Of a stretch of DNA of 64,000 nucleotides, positions 27,270-36,567 are shown piece by piece. Source of the stretch: Nitrosospira sp. NpAV (GTDB lineage Bacteria; Pseudomonadota; Gammaproteobacteria; Burkholderiales; Nitrosomonadaceae); NCBI RefSeq assembly GCF_000832065.1, contig NZ_JXQM01000001.1:186001-250000 (forward strand), given 5' to 3'. Position 1 is the first letter of the stretch. Every line of letters starts with the position of its first letter. The notes beneath the pieces were generated by a model. The model made no database searches, was not told the origin of the DNA, and worked only from the letters and a program-made list of their open reading frames with translations. A program made the position numbers and the translations under genes.

Positions 27270-28961
27270 ATGTCAAAACAAAAACTAGAACTCACTTGGA
27301 TCGGCAAAGAGAAACGGCCGAAGCTGGAGCCGCGCATCTTGCTTGAGGACCCGGAGAAATCGTATCACGCAAAGCATCGTGTGTCCGAAGATGACATCTT
27401 TGACAACCGGTTGATCTTTGGCGACAACCTGCTTGCACTCAAAGCGCTGGAGCAGGAGTTTTCCGGAAAGGTGAAATGTGTCTTCATTGATCCTCCGTAT
27501 AACACGGGTAGCGCCTTCACCCACTATGACGATGGGCTAGAACATTCAATCTGGTTGGGGCTGATGCGGGATCGACTGGAGATCATTCAGCGCTTGCTGT
27601 CTGAGGATGGATCATTGTGGATTACGATTGACGACAAAGAGGCACATTACCTCAAGGTATTATGTGATGAGATATTTGGGCGAGGAAATTTTGTCGCGAG
27701 CAATATCTGGCAGAAGCGATATTCACGTGAAAATCGTGAAGCCATCGGCGATGCACATGATTACGTCATTCTATATGCCAAGAATGCTGAGCGTTTTAAA
27801 GCAATTCGCAATAGGGTTCCGATTACTGGAGAACAGGCAAAGATATACAAAAATCCTAACAATCATCCTCGTGGTCGCTGGCGCGGTATCCCGATGACGG
27901 CGCAAGGGTATCGCTCGAATCAAATGTACAAGATCACTGCTCCAGGCGGTGCAGAACACTATCCACCCGAGGGGCGTTGCTGGTCGACGATTGAACCAGA
28001 ATTCCAAAAACTTCGTGATGCAGGCCGTATTTACTTTGGAAAGGACGGAAACGGACAACCGAATTTGATTCGCTTTCTCGATGAAGTTGAGGGTTTTGTT
28101 CCGTGGACTTGGTGGCCGCATGAGGAAGTCGGACATACGGACGAGGCAAAGAAAGAAATGTACGCACTCTCAGGAAAAGAAGATGTGTTCGCTACGCCTA
28201 AGCCGGAGCGTCTTCTGAGGCGAGTCATTCACATAGCCACGAAGCCCGGCGATCTGATTCTCGACTCTTTCGCAGGATCTGGCACTACTGGGGCAGTCGC
28301 TCACAAGATGGGTCGACGCTGGATCATGGTCGAACTTGGTGAACATTGTCATACCCACGTCATTCCACGCATGAAAAGAGTTGTTGACGGTGAAGACAGA
28401 GGAGGAGTCACCGAAGCCGTAAACTGGCAAGGCGGCGGCGGTTTTCGCTACTACAAATTGGCGCCGAGCCTGATCGTCAATGACCGCTGGGGCAACCCAG
28501 TCATTAATCCTGAGTACAACGCTGCACAGTTGGCGGAGGCTCTGGCCAAGCTCGAAGGGTTCGCCTATGCGCCATCTGAAATGCGATGGTGGCAACACGG
28601 TCATTCCAGCGAACTCGATTTCATTTATGTCACGACGCAGAACCTGTCGCACGATCAGTTGCAGTCGCTCTCCGATGAGGTCGGCGGCGATCAGAGTTTG
28701 CTCGTGTGTTGCGCGGCTTTCCACGGCGTAACCGCAGCCAAGGCGGCTGAGCGCTGGCCGAATCTGACACTTAAGAAGATTCCGAAAATGGTGTTGGCTC
28801 GCTGCGAATGGGGCCATGACGACTACAGTTTGAACGTGGCGAACCTACCAATGGCTCAGGTGGAAATGCCATATGCTGCTAACCCCTCTAGTACTGCTAA
28901 GACATTGATAGACAAGAAAGTAGTCCCTGAGCAAGGCGGCCTGTTCAGAGAGGGCGAATAA
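27270..28961 (+). CDS. type III-like DNA methyltransferase (Mod)
   Basis: 563 residues from the ATG at 27270; the frame extends further upstream but that part overlaps the AIPR gene. A beta-class amino-methyltransferase: the catalytic DPPY (74-77, in VFIDPPYNTGS) comes before the SAM-binding FAGSGTT (334-340), the order of type III Mod subunits and adenine-N6 or cytosine-N4 enzymes. LIFGDNLLALKAL precedes the DPPY. The middle (~150-290) would hold target recognition; the C-terminal ~180 residues are a further domain ending in a basic tail. It would protect host DNA and, in type III systems, guide Res. The next gene starts on its last stop base. Confidence 0.93.
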   Translation: MSKQKLELTWIGKEKRPKLEPRILLEDPEKSYHAKHRVSEDDIFDNRLIFGDNLLALKALEQEFSGKVKCVFIDPPYNTGSAFTHYDDGLEHSIWLGLMRDRLEIIQRLLSEDGSLWITIDDKEAHYLKVLCDEIFGRGNFVASNIWQKRYSRENREAIGDAHDYVILYAKNAERFKAIRNRVPITGEQAKIYKNPNNHPRGRWRGIPMTAQGYRSNQMYKITAPGGAEHYPPEGRCWSTIEPEFQKLRDAGRIYFGKDGNGQPNLIRFLDEVEGFVPWTWWPHEEVGHTDEAKKEMYALSGKEDVFATPKPERLLRRVIHIATKPGDLILDSFAGSGTTGAVAHKMGRRWIMVELGEHCHTHVIPRMKRVVDGEDRGGVTEAVNWQGGGGFRYYKLAPSLIVNDRWGNPVINPEYNAAQLAEALAKLEGFAYAPSEMRWWQHGHSSELDFIYVTTQNLSHDQLQSLSDEVGGDQSLLVCCAAFHGVTAAKAAERWPNLTLKKIPKMVLARCEWGHDDYSLNVANLPMAQVEMPYAANPSSTAKTLIDKKVVPEQGGLFREGE

Positions 28962-31702
28962 TGAATGTACGCGTTCAGAACGCCGTTACCGGTCGTTTGT
29001 CTCTTCGTCCGCCACAAGCTGAATCTCTCTCGAAATTGATTCGCGCACTCCAAGCCGCTCCTGATCTTCTATGTCACGAGCGTGATGTCTCGGCCATCCT
29101 TTCCGTACTGAAGACCGAGTTCACCACACTAGAGGACTTTGAGCGCGAATTCCCATCGGTGTGTTTTTCGCTCGCTACTGGTGTTGGCAAGACGCGCCTG
29201 ATGGGTGCGTTCATTGCTTACTTGCACCTGGCACACGGCATCAACAACTTCTTTGTGTTGGCACCCAACCTGACGATTTACAACAAGCTGATCAATGACT
29301 TCACGCGCAATACACCGAAATATGTCTTCAAGGGCATCGCCGAATTTGCACAACAGTCTCCCTTGATCATTACCGGTGATAACTACGATCAGACCGGTGC
29401 CGCCGTTGAAAATCAGGGTATGGGCTTCGCCCATGATGTACGCATCAACATCTTCAACATCTCCAAGATCAATTCAGAAGTGCGGGGGGGCAGAGAGCCA
29501 CGCATTAAGCGGATGAAGGAAGTGCTGGGTGAGAGCTATTTCGATCACCTCGCCAACCTGACCGACCTCGTGCTGCTGATGGATGAGTCGCACCGCTACA
29601 GAGCAAGCGCGGGCGTGCGATCCATTAACGAACTCAAGCCACTTCTCGGCCTTGAAGTGACCGCGACGCCCTTTGTGGAATCCACACGCGGACCTGTTCC
29701 GTTCAAGAATGTAGTGATGGACTATCCGCTGGCTCGCGCCATGGAGGATGGTTTCGTCAAAGAACCTGCTGTTGTCACCCAGTGCAACTTCGACGTTAAG
29801 GCGCACACGCCGGAAGAGGTCGAGAAGACCAAGCTGGAGGACGGCGTGCGCCTGCACGAAACGACTAAAGTCGAGTTGCTGACTTACGCCCGCGAAAACA
29901 GCGTCAAAGTAGTCAAACCGTTCATGTTGGTTATTGCACGCGATACTACGCATGCGGCACAGCTTAAAACACTGATCGAATCTGCAGCTTTCTATGAAGG
30001 GCGCTATGAAGGCAAAGTGATTCAGGTCGACTCCAGCCGTACCGGCGCGGAAGAGGAGGAAATGATCACGCGCCTGCTCGCGGTAGAAAGCGTGGATGAG
30101 CCAACCGAGATCGTGATTCACGTCAACATGCTCAAAGAGGGCTGGGACGTGACTAACCTCTACACCATCGTGCCGCTGCGCGCAGCCAATGCGCGCACAC
30201 TGATCGAACAATCCATCGGTCGCGGCTTGCGCCTGCCCTATGGCAAGCGTACAGGCGTAGCGTCAGTAGATCGCTTGAACATCGTCGCGCACGACAAATT
30301 CCAAGAAATCATCGACGAGGCCAACCGTGGCGATTCGCCGATTCGCTTGAAGCAAGTCATTCTCGATGCGCCGAGCGCTGATGATAAGAAGGTCAGTGTG
30401 CAGGTGGGATCGGGAGCGATGACGCACCTTGGTTTAGCGGACGCGCCGGTAGTGGCGCTGGCCCCATCTGGTAATGGCACTGCCGCTGGTACAACGTCAG
30501 CGACCCCGCCTGCCCCGGTATTCACAACGGATGCAGAGAAGCAGGCCGCTCGCGTCGTGATAGATGTGATCGGTAAGTACGAGGTCAAACGCGATCTCGT
30601 TCCGACCAGCGCAGCGTTGCTGAAGCCCGAAGTGCAGAAAGAGATTCTGGCCGAGGTAGCCGAGCGTCTAAAGCCAATGCAAGGGAATTTGCTGGCAGGC
30701 GCTGACAAGAGCGCTCCAGAACTCGATCTGTTGGCAGTGGTGACAAAAACCACGGAGATAGTGATTCAGCAAACTATCGACATTCCGCGCATCGCAGTAG
30801 TGCCGACTGGCGAGGTCACAACTGGCTTTCATCCGTTCAAGATCGACGTGAGCCAACTTCACCTCCAACCCGGCCAACGGGAAATCGTGGGGCAGATGTT
30901 GCGTACTAACGAGCAGTTTACCTTAGCGGCGGAAGTGGGCCTGAAGGAACAGCGTCCAGAGGACTATATCGTCCACGCGCTGGTGGACTTCGACGACATC
31001 GATTACTTCACGCACGCCAATCTACTGTATGACTTATCCGGGCAGACGGTGCAACACCTCCGGAGCTATCTCTCCGAAGACGAGGCTGTCAATGTGCTAG
31101 ACCGAGATCGCCGCCTGATCGCACGCGAGATTCGCGCGCAGATGATGGCACATTTCTGGGAAGAAGCGACTGAGTACGAGGTGCAAGTTAGCCGTGGCTT
31201 CACAGAATTGAAACCCTGCAACTACACCGCGACGGCAGGCCAGACGGCGCATCACTTCCGGGAAACGGTCGTCGAGATAAGCCGCATCAAGCAGATGCTG
31301 TTCGGTGGCTTTGCCCGGTGCCTGTATCCGCTACAGAAATTCGACTCGGATACCGAACGCCGATTCGCGATCATCCTGGAGCGTGATACTTCGAAGTGGT
31401 TTAAGCCAGCCAAAGGGCAGTTCCAGATTTTTTACAAGCTCGGTACTGAGCAGCCCGAGTACATACCGGATTTCGTTGCGGAAACGGACACAACGGTTTT
31501 CATGGTAGAAACCAAGGCGCGCACCGACATCAATACCCAAGAGGTTCAGGCGAAGGCCGCTGCAGCAGCACGCTGGTGCAAGTACGCATCAGATCATGCC
31601 GCGACGGTGGGCACAAAGCCATGGAAGTACCTGCTGCTGCCCCACGATGAGATTGCAGAATCGAAGCGACTCTCGTATTACTTGCGATTTGAGGTGAAGT
31701 GA
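28961..31702 (+). CDS. type III-like restriction helicase-nuclease (Res)
   Basis: 913 residues. Superfamily-2 helicase with Walker A ATGVGKT (72-78), DESH box (208-211 in LLMDESHRYRA), TATPF motif, and motif VI in EQSIGRGLRLPYG. The C-terminal region carries a PD-(D/E)xK endonuclease centre: YIPDFVAE (Pro-836, Asp-837) and, 13 residues later, VETKAR with Glu-850 and Lys-852. This matches the Res subunit of type III enzymes, which translocate and cut after Mod finds unmodified sites. A Thr/Ala/Pro-rich linker sits at ~485-515. Start and previous stop overlap (TAATG), so Mod and Res are coupled. Confidence 0.92.
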   Translation: MNVRVQNAVTGRLSLRPPQAESLSKLIRALQAAPDLLCHERDVSAILSVLKTEFTTLEDFEREFPSVCFSLATGVGKTRLMGAFIAYLHLAHGINNFFVLAPNLTIYNKLINDFTRNTPKYVFKGIAEFAQQSPLIITGDNYDQTGAAVENQGMGFAHDVRINIFNISKINSEVRGGREPRIKRMKEVLGESYFDHLANLTDLVLLMDESHRYRASAGVRSINELKPLLGLEVTATPFVESTRGPVPFKNVVMDYPLARAMEDGFVKEPAVVTQCNFDVKAHTPEEVEKTKLEDGVRLHETTKVELLTYARENSVKVVKPFMLVIARDTTHAAQLKTLIESAAFYEGRYEGKVIQVDSSRTGAEEEEMITRLLAVESVDEPTEIVIHVNMLKEGWDVTNLYTIVPLRAANARTLIEQSIGRGLRLPYGKRTGVASVDRLNIVAHDKFQEIIDEANRGDSPIRLKQVILDAPSADDKKVSVQVGSGAMTHLGLADAPVVALAPSGNGTAAGTTSATPPAPVFTTDAEKQAARVVIDVIGKYEVKRDLVPTSAALLKPEVQKEILAEVAERLKPMQGNLLAGADKSAPELDLLAVVTKTTEIVIQQTIDIPRIAVVPTGEVTTGFHPFKIDVSQLHLQPGQREIVGQMLRTNEQFTLAAEVGLKEQRPEDYIVHALVDFDDIDYFTHANLLYDLSGQTVQHLRSYLSEDEAVNVLDRDRRLIAREIRAQMMAHFWEEATEYEVQVSRGFTELKPCNYTATAGQTAHHFRETVVEISRIKQMLFGGFARCLYPLQKFDSDTERRFAIILERDTSKWFKPAKGQFQIFYKLGTEQPEYIPDFVAETDTTVFMVETKARTDINTQEVQAKAAAAARWCKYASDHAATVGTKPWKYLLLPHDEIAESKRLSYYLRFEVK

Positions 31703-31854
31703 AATAGACGTGCGGCCGACTCGCTGTGAAACATGGCGAATGCATTCATTTAGTTAGAGTGAATCCACTTTGAACCGGGAGCGGCATAGTGGGCACGAGA
31801 AAGAGTAATGAGCGATCTATCGGGAAGCGGACGCCGCAAGCTCGGAAAGCTGGT

Positions 31855-32575
31855 ATGAGCAGCGACTACACTCTGAACTTCTTGGATCACACCTATGGGG
31901 AGTTCTTCGAAGAGGACCGTGTTAAGATCGACGCAGAGTGCTACAAAGTGCGCAGCACCTCATAGGCTGACCGGATGCGCACCTTCTGGGGAAACCGACG
32001 GCAATCATATGGTCGGTCGAGTGATTGACGACCTGATCGGGTATGGAGCTGACGAGCAGTGCTTTGGCGACAGCAATTCATTGCTGATTGACGACTGCCG
32101 CAAGATCGCACAACGCCTGCTCAGCGATCAGCTCGAAGGCGGCTTGGATCGCCTGAATACCTTCGTCAACAAGTTCATCCGTGTGACCTGCGAGCCGCAC
32201 GGCATCGAGATCAACCAAGGCAAGCCACTGCATAGCGTCTTCGGGGAATATGTGAAAGCGCTGCGCGATGATGCTCACCTTGAGTCAGTGATGACCGAGC
32301 ACATCCTGAAATCCAGCATCTCGGTGTCGGAAGCGTTCAACGATGTTCGCAACAACAAGAGCCTCGCGCACGACAACCCGATATTGAACTATGACGAAAG
32401 CCTGCTGATCTTCACCCACGTCGCCGCGTCGATCCACTTCATCAAGTCGCTGGAAACAAAGATCAAGGCCAACAAGCCGCCATCAAGGCTCATAGCTGGG
32501 CAGACGATACTGATACATTGCCCTTATGACGCAGGGTTCTTTGGCATCTGCCAGAAGCTTTGTGAAATCTCCTGA
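31855..32575 (+). pseudogene. abortive-infection protein (Abi_C/HEPN-like), broken N-terminus
   Basis: Reading from the ATG at 31855 gives a plausible start (SSDYTLNFLDHTYGEFFEED) but hits TAG at 31963-31965 where the family usually has Lys. The same frame then continues ADRMRTFWGN, and the match shifts to the +1 frame (MVGRVIDDLIGYGADEQ) by ~32010, so there is one stop and one frameshift. The C-terminal part fits the abortive-infection C-terminal domain and keeps RNNKSLAH, matching the HEPN R-x6-H motif of many RNase toxins. It may still make a C-terminal product from an internal start, but a full-length protein is not encoded. It follows Res by ~150 bases. Confidence 0.7.
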
Positions 32576-32590
32576 AATCACCTTGACGAC

Positions 32591-33682
32591 TCAGACGTTA
32601 AACCGAAAGTGCATCACATCCCCATCCTTGACCACGTACTCCTTGCCTTCCAGTCGCATCTTGCCTGCCTCCTTCGCACCCTGCTCGCCTTTGCAGGCGA
32701 TGAAGTCGTCATAAGCGATGACTTCCGCGCGGATGAAACCTTTCTCGAAATCGGTATGAATCACCGCGGCGGCCTGCGGAGCAGTATCGCCCTTGGAGAT
32801 GGTCCAGGCGCGCACTTCCTTTACACCGGCGGTGAAGTAGGTTTGCAACCCGAGTAGCTGGTAGGCAGCGCGAACCAGCCGATTCAGCCCCGGCTCTTCC
32901 AGATTCATATCAGCCAGAAAAACTTGTTTATCCTCATCCGGCATTTCCGCGATTTCCGCTTCCAGGGCTGCGCAGATCGCCACCACTGGCGCACCCTCTT
33001 TGGCGGCGTATTCCTGTACGCGCGCCAGCAGCGGGTTTCCGGTGAACCCCATTTCGTCCACATTGGCGACGTAGATGGCGGGTTTGCCGGTCAGCAGGCA
33101 GAGCGGCTTCAGTAATTGCTGTTGCTCCTTGTCCAATCCCAGGCTTCTGGCGGGGTTGCCCTGATCGAGATGAGCCCGTGTCATTTCCAGCAGCGCCACC
33201 AGCTTGATCGCATCCTTGTTGCCGGACTTGGCCAGCTTGGTTTCACGTTGCAGCGCCTTTTCCACCGTCGCCAGATCGGCCAGGGCCAATTCGGTCTGTA
33301 TGGTTTCGATATCCGAGACCGGGTCCACGTTGCCGTTGACATGCACGACATTGTCATTGACGAAGCAGCGCACCATGTTGATGATGCCATCGGTTTCACG
33401 GATGGTGGCGAGAAATTTGTTGCCCAGCCCTTCGCCTTTGGATGCACCCGCGACAAGACCGGCGATATCGACAAACTCGACGATGGCAGGCTGCACCTTT
33501 TGCGGGTTGACGATCGCGCTGAGTTTGGACAAGCGCTGATCGGGCACTTCGACGATGCCGATATTCGGTTCGATGGTGCAGAAGGGATAGTTTTCCGCCG
33601 AGATGCCCGCCCGGGTCAGCGCATTGAACAGCGTGGATTTTCCTACATTGGGCAGGCCCACGATACCGCATTTCAGGCTCAT
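32591..33682 (-). CDS. ychF: redox-regulated ATPase/GTPase YchF
   Basis: 363 residues. OBG-family P-loop NTPase that binds ribosomes and prefers ATP. G1 is [18 protein letters not shown] (~8-25), G3 is in [20 protein letters not shown], the G4 site is the unusual NVDE form in [10 protein letters not shown], a coiled-coil insertion follows ~140-190, and the C-terminal TGS-like domain ends [18 protein letters not shown]. Last gene of the lolB-ispE-prs-rplY-pth-ychF run; its 3' end borders the defence island directly. Confidence 0.97.
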   Translation of the reverse strand: MSLKCGIVGLPNVGKSTLFNALTRAGISAENYPFCTIEPNIGIVEVPDQRLSKLSAIVNPQKVQPAIVEFVDIAGLVAGASKGEGLGNKFLATIRETDGIINMVRCFVNDNVVHVNGNVDPVSDIETIQTELALADLATVEKALQRETKLAKSGNKDAIKLVALLEMTRAHLDQGNPARSLGLDKEQQQLLKPLCLLTGKPAIYVANVDEMGFTGNPLLARVQEYAAKEGAPVVAICAALEAEIAEMPDEDKQVFLADMNLEEPGLNRLVRAAYQLLGLQTYFTAGVKEVRAWTISKGDTAPQAAAVIHTDFEKGFIRAEVIAYDDFIACKGEQGAKEAGKMRLEGKEYVVKDGDVMHFRFNV

Positions 33683-33753
33683 AAATTTATTGAATCCTAG
33701 TGGTAAATTCGAGCCACGAATGGCAAGAGAGAGAAATGAGAGGTAACACTTCT

Positions 33754-34338
33754 CTACATTTCATCCTTGATTACTTTTGTATGCAGTTTCAGCATGGCCG
33801 CCTGGCAATTGCCTTGCGCGATAAGCGGCCAGACTTCCAGGCTGCGGTGGATCGCCTCGTCTATCAGCGGTGCTTCTTCCTTACGCGGCGGCTGCAATAC
33901 ATAATTTACCACGGCGTTTCTGTCGCCGGGATGGCCGATGCCGATACGCAAGCGCCAGAAATCCTTGGTGGCAAGGTGCGCGGCAATATCCTTCAAGCCA
34001 TTATGCCCGCCCAGCCCCCCGCCCAGTTTCAGTCTGGAAACACCCGCTGGCAAATCCAGTTCGTCATGAACCACGAGTATCTGTTCAGGCTGAATTTTAT
34101 AATAGCGACATAATGCCGCCACGGCTTTCCCGCTGGCATTCATGTAAGTCTGCGGATTGAGCAGCCATAACTCCGCATCGCCTTGACCGGTACGCGCGCA
34201 CAAGCCATGAAATCTCGCCTCTGCTTTCAGCGTAATGCGCAATTCATCCGCCAGGCGGAATATCCACCAGGCCCCGGCATTATGACGCGTGGCGGCGTAT
34301 TCCCTGCCCGGATTGCCGAGACCGACGATGAGTTTCAT
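33754..34338 (-). CDS. pth: peptidyl-tRNA hydrolase
   Basis: 194 residues from the ATG at 34338, which places [20 protein letters not shown] (with the catalytic His and its Asn) at the usual start; a longer in-frame start would run into the adjacent mobile element. It frees tRNAs from peptidyl-tRNA that drops off ribosomes. [33 protein letters not shown] and GHNGLKDI are the other family motifs, including the catalytic Asp. Between rplY and ychF as in most proteobacteria, but here parted from rplY by a 269-bp MITE-like element. Confidence 0.97.
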   Translation of the reverse strand: MKLIVGLGNPGREYAATRHNAGAWWIFRLADELRITLKAEARFHGLCARTGQGDAELWLLNPQTYMNASGKAVAALCRYYKIQPEQILVVHDELDLPAGVSRLKLGGGLGGHNGLKDIAAHLATKDFWRLRIGIGHPGDRNAVVNYVLQPPRKEEAPLIDEAIHRSLEVWPLIAQGNCQAAMLKLHTKVIKDEM

Positions 34339-34391
34339 CGAACGTAACAGAAGGAAGTCACATACTAAAAAGAAAAGCCCGCCGGAACTTG

Positions 34392-34660
34392 GGAACCTCT
34401 GAATAAATCTTCCGTGGGCGCGTTGCGGCAAAATCGGCGCTCACCGCGCTTCACTCCTGGCAATGTAGACCAAGCTATGACTGGCGTCTTGCGTCTTGTG
34501 AGCATGCCGATTTGCCGCAACCCGAAGGGACAGCGGCTTTGCGGGCGATCTGCTTTGTCAGGCTCCTAGCGAAGGGGATCGCCATTCGCGTCGTTGCCTT
34601 TCGCGCATCTCATCCCACAAAGCTACCGTCGCGCCCACGAAGGACTTATTCAGAGGTTCC
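34392..34660. mobile_element. MITE-like element with 31-bp terminal inverted repeats
   Basis: 269 bp without a coding sequence. Both ends begin GGAACCTCTGAATAA and pair over 31 bp with 28 identical positions (left 34392-34422, right 34630-34660). A second inverted pair lies further in: GTTGCGGCAAAATCGGC on the left and GCCGATTTGCCGCAAC near 34507-34523, one base off perfect. This is the build of a small non-autonomous transposon. The ends remind me of IS5-group elements, but I cannot verify that. I saw no target duplication. It lies between rplY and pth, so read-through transcripts would carry a long hairpin. Confidence 0.75.
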
Positions 34661-34692
34661 ACCCAGCGGGCTGCATGAAAAACTACAAATTA

Positions 34693-35379
34693 CTATTTCT
34701 TCTTCCCAGCGTCTTTCTTCTCACCCTCTTTTGCAACACCTTCTTTCTTCTGTACGGTCGTCGGGATGTCCGCTGCGGCCACCTGGGCGGCCGCTTCCTC
34801 GGCAGCCACGGCACGCGGAATGACGATAGTCGCGACCGGCAAATTCTCGCCTTTGGCAAGCGCGGGAATCTCCACGCCTTCCGGTAGCGTCAGATCACTC
34901 AGGTGCAAGGTATTTCCGGCGGCAAGGTCGGTCAGATCAACCGTGATGAATTCGGGCAAATTTTTCGGCAGGCAGGAAACATCCAGTTCGGTGAGCACAT
35001 GACTGACGATACCGCCAGATAATTTCACCCCCGGCGCAATCTCCGCGTTAATGAAGTGCAACGGCACCTTCATGTGTATTTTCTTATTCTTGTTTACGCG
35101 CTGGAAGTCGATGTGCAACACCTGCAGCTTGAACGGGTGCATTTGTATATCACGCAACAACACCTGTTCTTTCTCTCCATCCAGTTCCATGGATAGGATG
35201 GAAGCATGGAAGGCCTCCTGCTTGAGTTTGTGATAAAGACCGTTATGATCCAGCTCAATTGCTTGCGCCGGACTCTCTCCGCCATAAATGACGCCCGGCA
35301 CCTTGCCGGAACCACGCAGGCGGCGGCTCGCACCTTTGCCCTGTAACGTGCGCTTGTTGGCGCTGATTTCGATTTGCAT
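34693..35379 (-). CDS. rplY: ribosomal protein bL25, long (CTC) form
   Basis: 228 residues. The N-terminal ~90 residues bind 5S rRNA ([53 protein letters not shown]). The C-terminal TL5/CTC domain follows ([37 protein letters not shown]), ending in an Ala/Lys/Glu-rich tail of the kind common in beta-proteobacteria. Lies between prs and pth. The MITE-like element begins 32 bases after its stop. Confidence 0.96.
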   Translation of the reverse strand: MQIEISANKRTLQGKGASRRLRGSGKVPGVIYGGESPAQAIELDHNGLYHKLKQEAFHASILSMELDGEKEQVLLRDIQMHPFKLQVLHIDFQRVNKNKKIHMKVPLHFINAEIAPGVKLSGGIVSHVLTELDVSCLPKNLPEFITVDLTDLAAGNTLHLSDLTLPEGVEIPALAKGENLPVATIVIPRAVAAEEAAAQVAAADIPTTVQKKEGVAKEGEKKDAGKKK

Positions 35380-35436
35380 CTTGCTTTCTCCAGAATGGGG
35401 AGCATCCGCGACCAGATGACTCCGATTAATAAACGT

Positions 35437-36387
35437 TTACTCCATGAACAATGAACTCACCGAATCCTCGTTACTGATCCTCAACATTGTCTCCGCCAGC
35501 AGGCTCGCCACGCTCAACTGATGAATGCGATCACAGGCTTTGGCATCCTCGCGCAGCGGAATGGTATCGGTGACCACCAGCTTGTCAAGCGAGGAATTCT
35601 CAATCCGCTCCACCGCCTTGCCGGACAGGACCGCGTGAGTACAATAAGCCAGCACGCTCTCGGCACCTTCCTCTTTTAAGGCACGGGCCGCCTCACATAA
35701 CGTGTTGGCGGTATCCACCATGTCATCCATGATAACGCAGGTGCGCCCATCCACCTCGCCAATGATGTTCATCACCTTGGCAACGTTGAATTTCGGACGG
35801 CGCTTGTCTATGATCGCCAGATCGCATTCCAGGCGTTTAGCCATCTGCCGCGCTCGCACCACGCCGCCTACATCGGGCGAAACCACCACCAGATTCTGAT
35901 AATCGCTTTTCCACAAATCTCCCAGCAGGATCGGCATGCTGTAGATGTTATCCACAGGAATGTCGAAAAACCCCTGAATCTGGTCCGAATGCAAATCCAT
36001 GGTCAGCAGCCGATCTATCCCGACCGTGGTCAGCATGTTCGCCACCACTTTAGCGGTAATCGGCACTCGTACCGAACGCGGCCTCCTATCCTGACGGGCG
36101 TAGCCGAAATAGGGCATTGCCGCGGTAATGCGCCCCGCCGACGCCCGTTTCAGCGCATCCACCAATACCAGCAATTCCATCAACGTATCGTTGGTGGGCA
36201 TGCAGGTGGATTGCAAAACAAACACATCCTTCCCCCGGACATTTTCGAGGATCTCCACCATCACTTCGCCGTCGCTGAAACGGCCCACCGATGCGCGTCC
36301 TACGTGGATATTGAGATGCCGCACCACATCCTGCGCCAGCTTGGGATTGGCATTGCCGGTGAAAACCATCAAGCTATCGTAGGCCAT
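35437..36387 (-). CDS. prs: ribose-phosphate pyrophosphokinase
   Basis: 316 residues. Makes PRPP from ribose-5-phosphate and ATP for nucleotide, His and NAD synthesis. Features: [17 protein letters not shown] start, the [10 protein letters not shown] loop, the [19 protein letters not shown] flexible loop, [17 protein letters not shown], and the PRPP-binding [17 protein letters not shown] motif. The class I length (~316) is standard. Located just after tRNA-Gln and before rplY on the same strand. Confidence 0.97.
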   Translation of the reverse strand: MAYDSLMVFTGNANPKLAQDVVRHLNIHVGRASVGRFSDGEVMVEILENVRGKDVFVLQSTCMPTNDTLMELLVLVDALKRASAGRITAAMPYFGYARQDRRPRSVRVPITAKVVANMLTTVGIDRLLTMDLHSDQIQGFFDIPVDNIYSMPILLGDLWKSDYQNLVVVSPDVGGVVRARQMAKRLECDLAIIDKRRPKFNVAKVMNIIGEVDGRTCVIMDDMVDTANTLCEAARALKEEGAESVLAYCTHAVLSGKAVERIENSSLDKLVVTDTIPLREDAKACDRIHQLSVASLLAETMLRISNEDSVSSLFME

Positions 36388-36487
36388 GGGCAGTTGACTA
36401 TGTGAAATTCTTAACCGGCACTAAAGGATAAAGAAATACAAGCCATTCCTCGTACATCCGGAATGACTGATCTGGCACTTCAAAACG

Positions 36488-36562
36488 TGGCTGGGGAGGT
36501 AGGGATCGAACCTACGAATGCCGGAATCAAAATCCGGTGCCTTACCACTTGGCGACTCCCCA
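36488..36562 (-). tRNA. tRNA-Gln (UUG anticodon)
   Basis: 75 bases including an encoded CCA end. The acceptor stem pairs TGGGGAG with CTCCCCA. The D-arm is GCCAAGTGGTAAGGC. The anticodon stem/loop CCGGATTTTGATTCCGG carries TTG. The T-arm is CGTAGGTTCGATCCCTACC. In the normal place for beta-proteobacteria, between ispE and prs. Confidence 0.97.
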
Positions 36563-36567
36563 AAAAT

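Noticed and set aside
29474-30211. 245-residue minus-strand open frame
   Set aside because: Antisense shadow of Res, which carries all helicase motifs.
22652-31702. Assignment of the cassette to DISARM
   Set aside because: Snf2 helicase and methyltransferase are shared traits, but the DUF1998 protein, PLD protein and DrmA-type helicase are not present, and the methyltransferase/helicase pair is of Mod/Res type.
22652-31702. Assignment to BREX
   Set aside because: No PglZ phosphatase or BrxC-like ATPase in the island.
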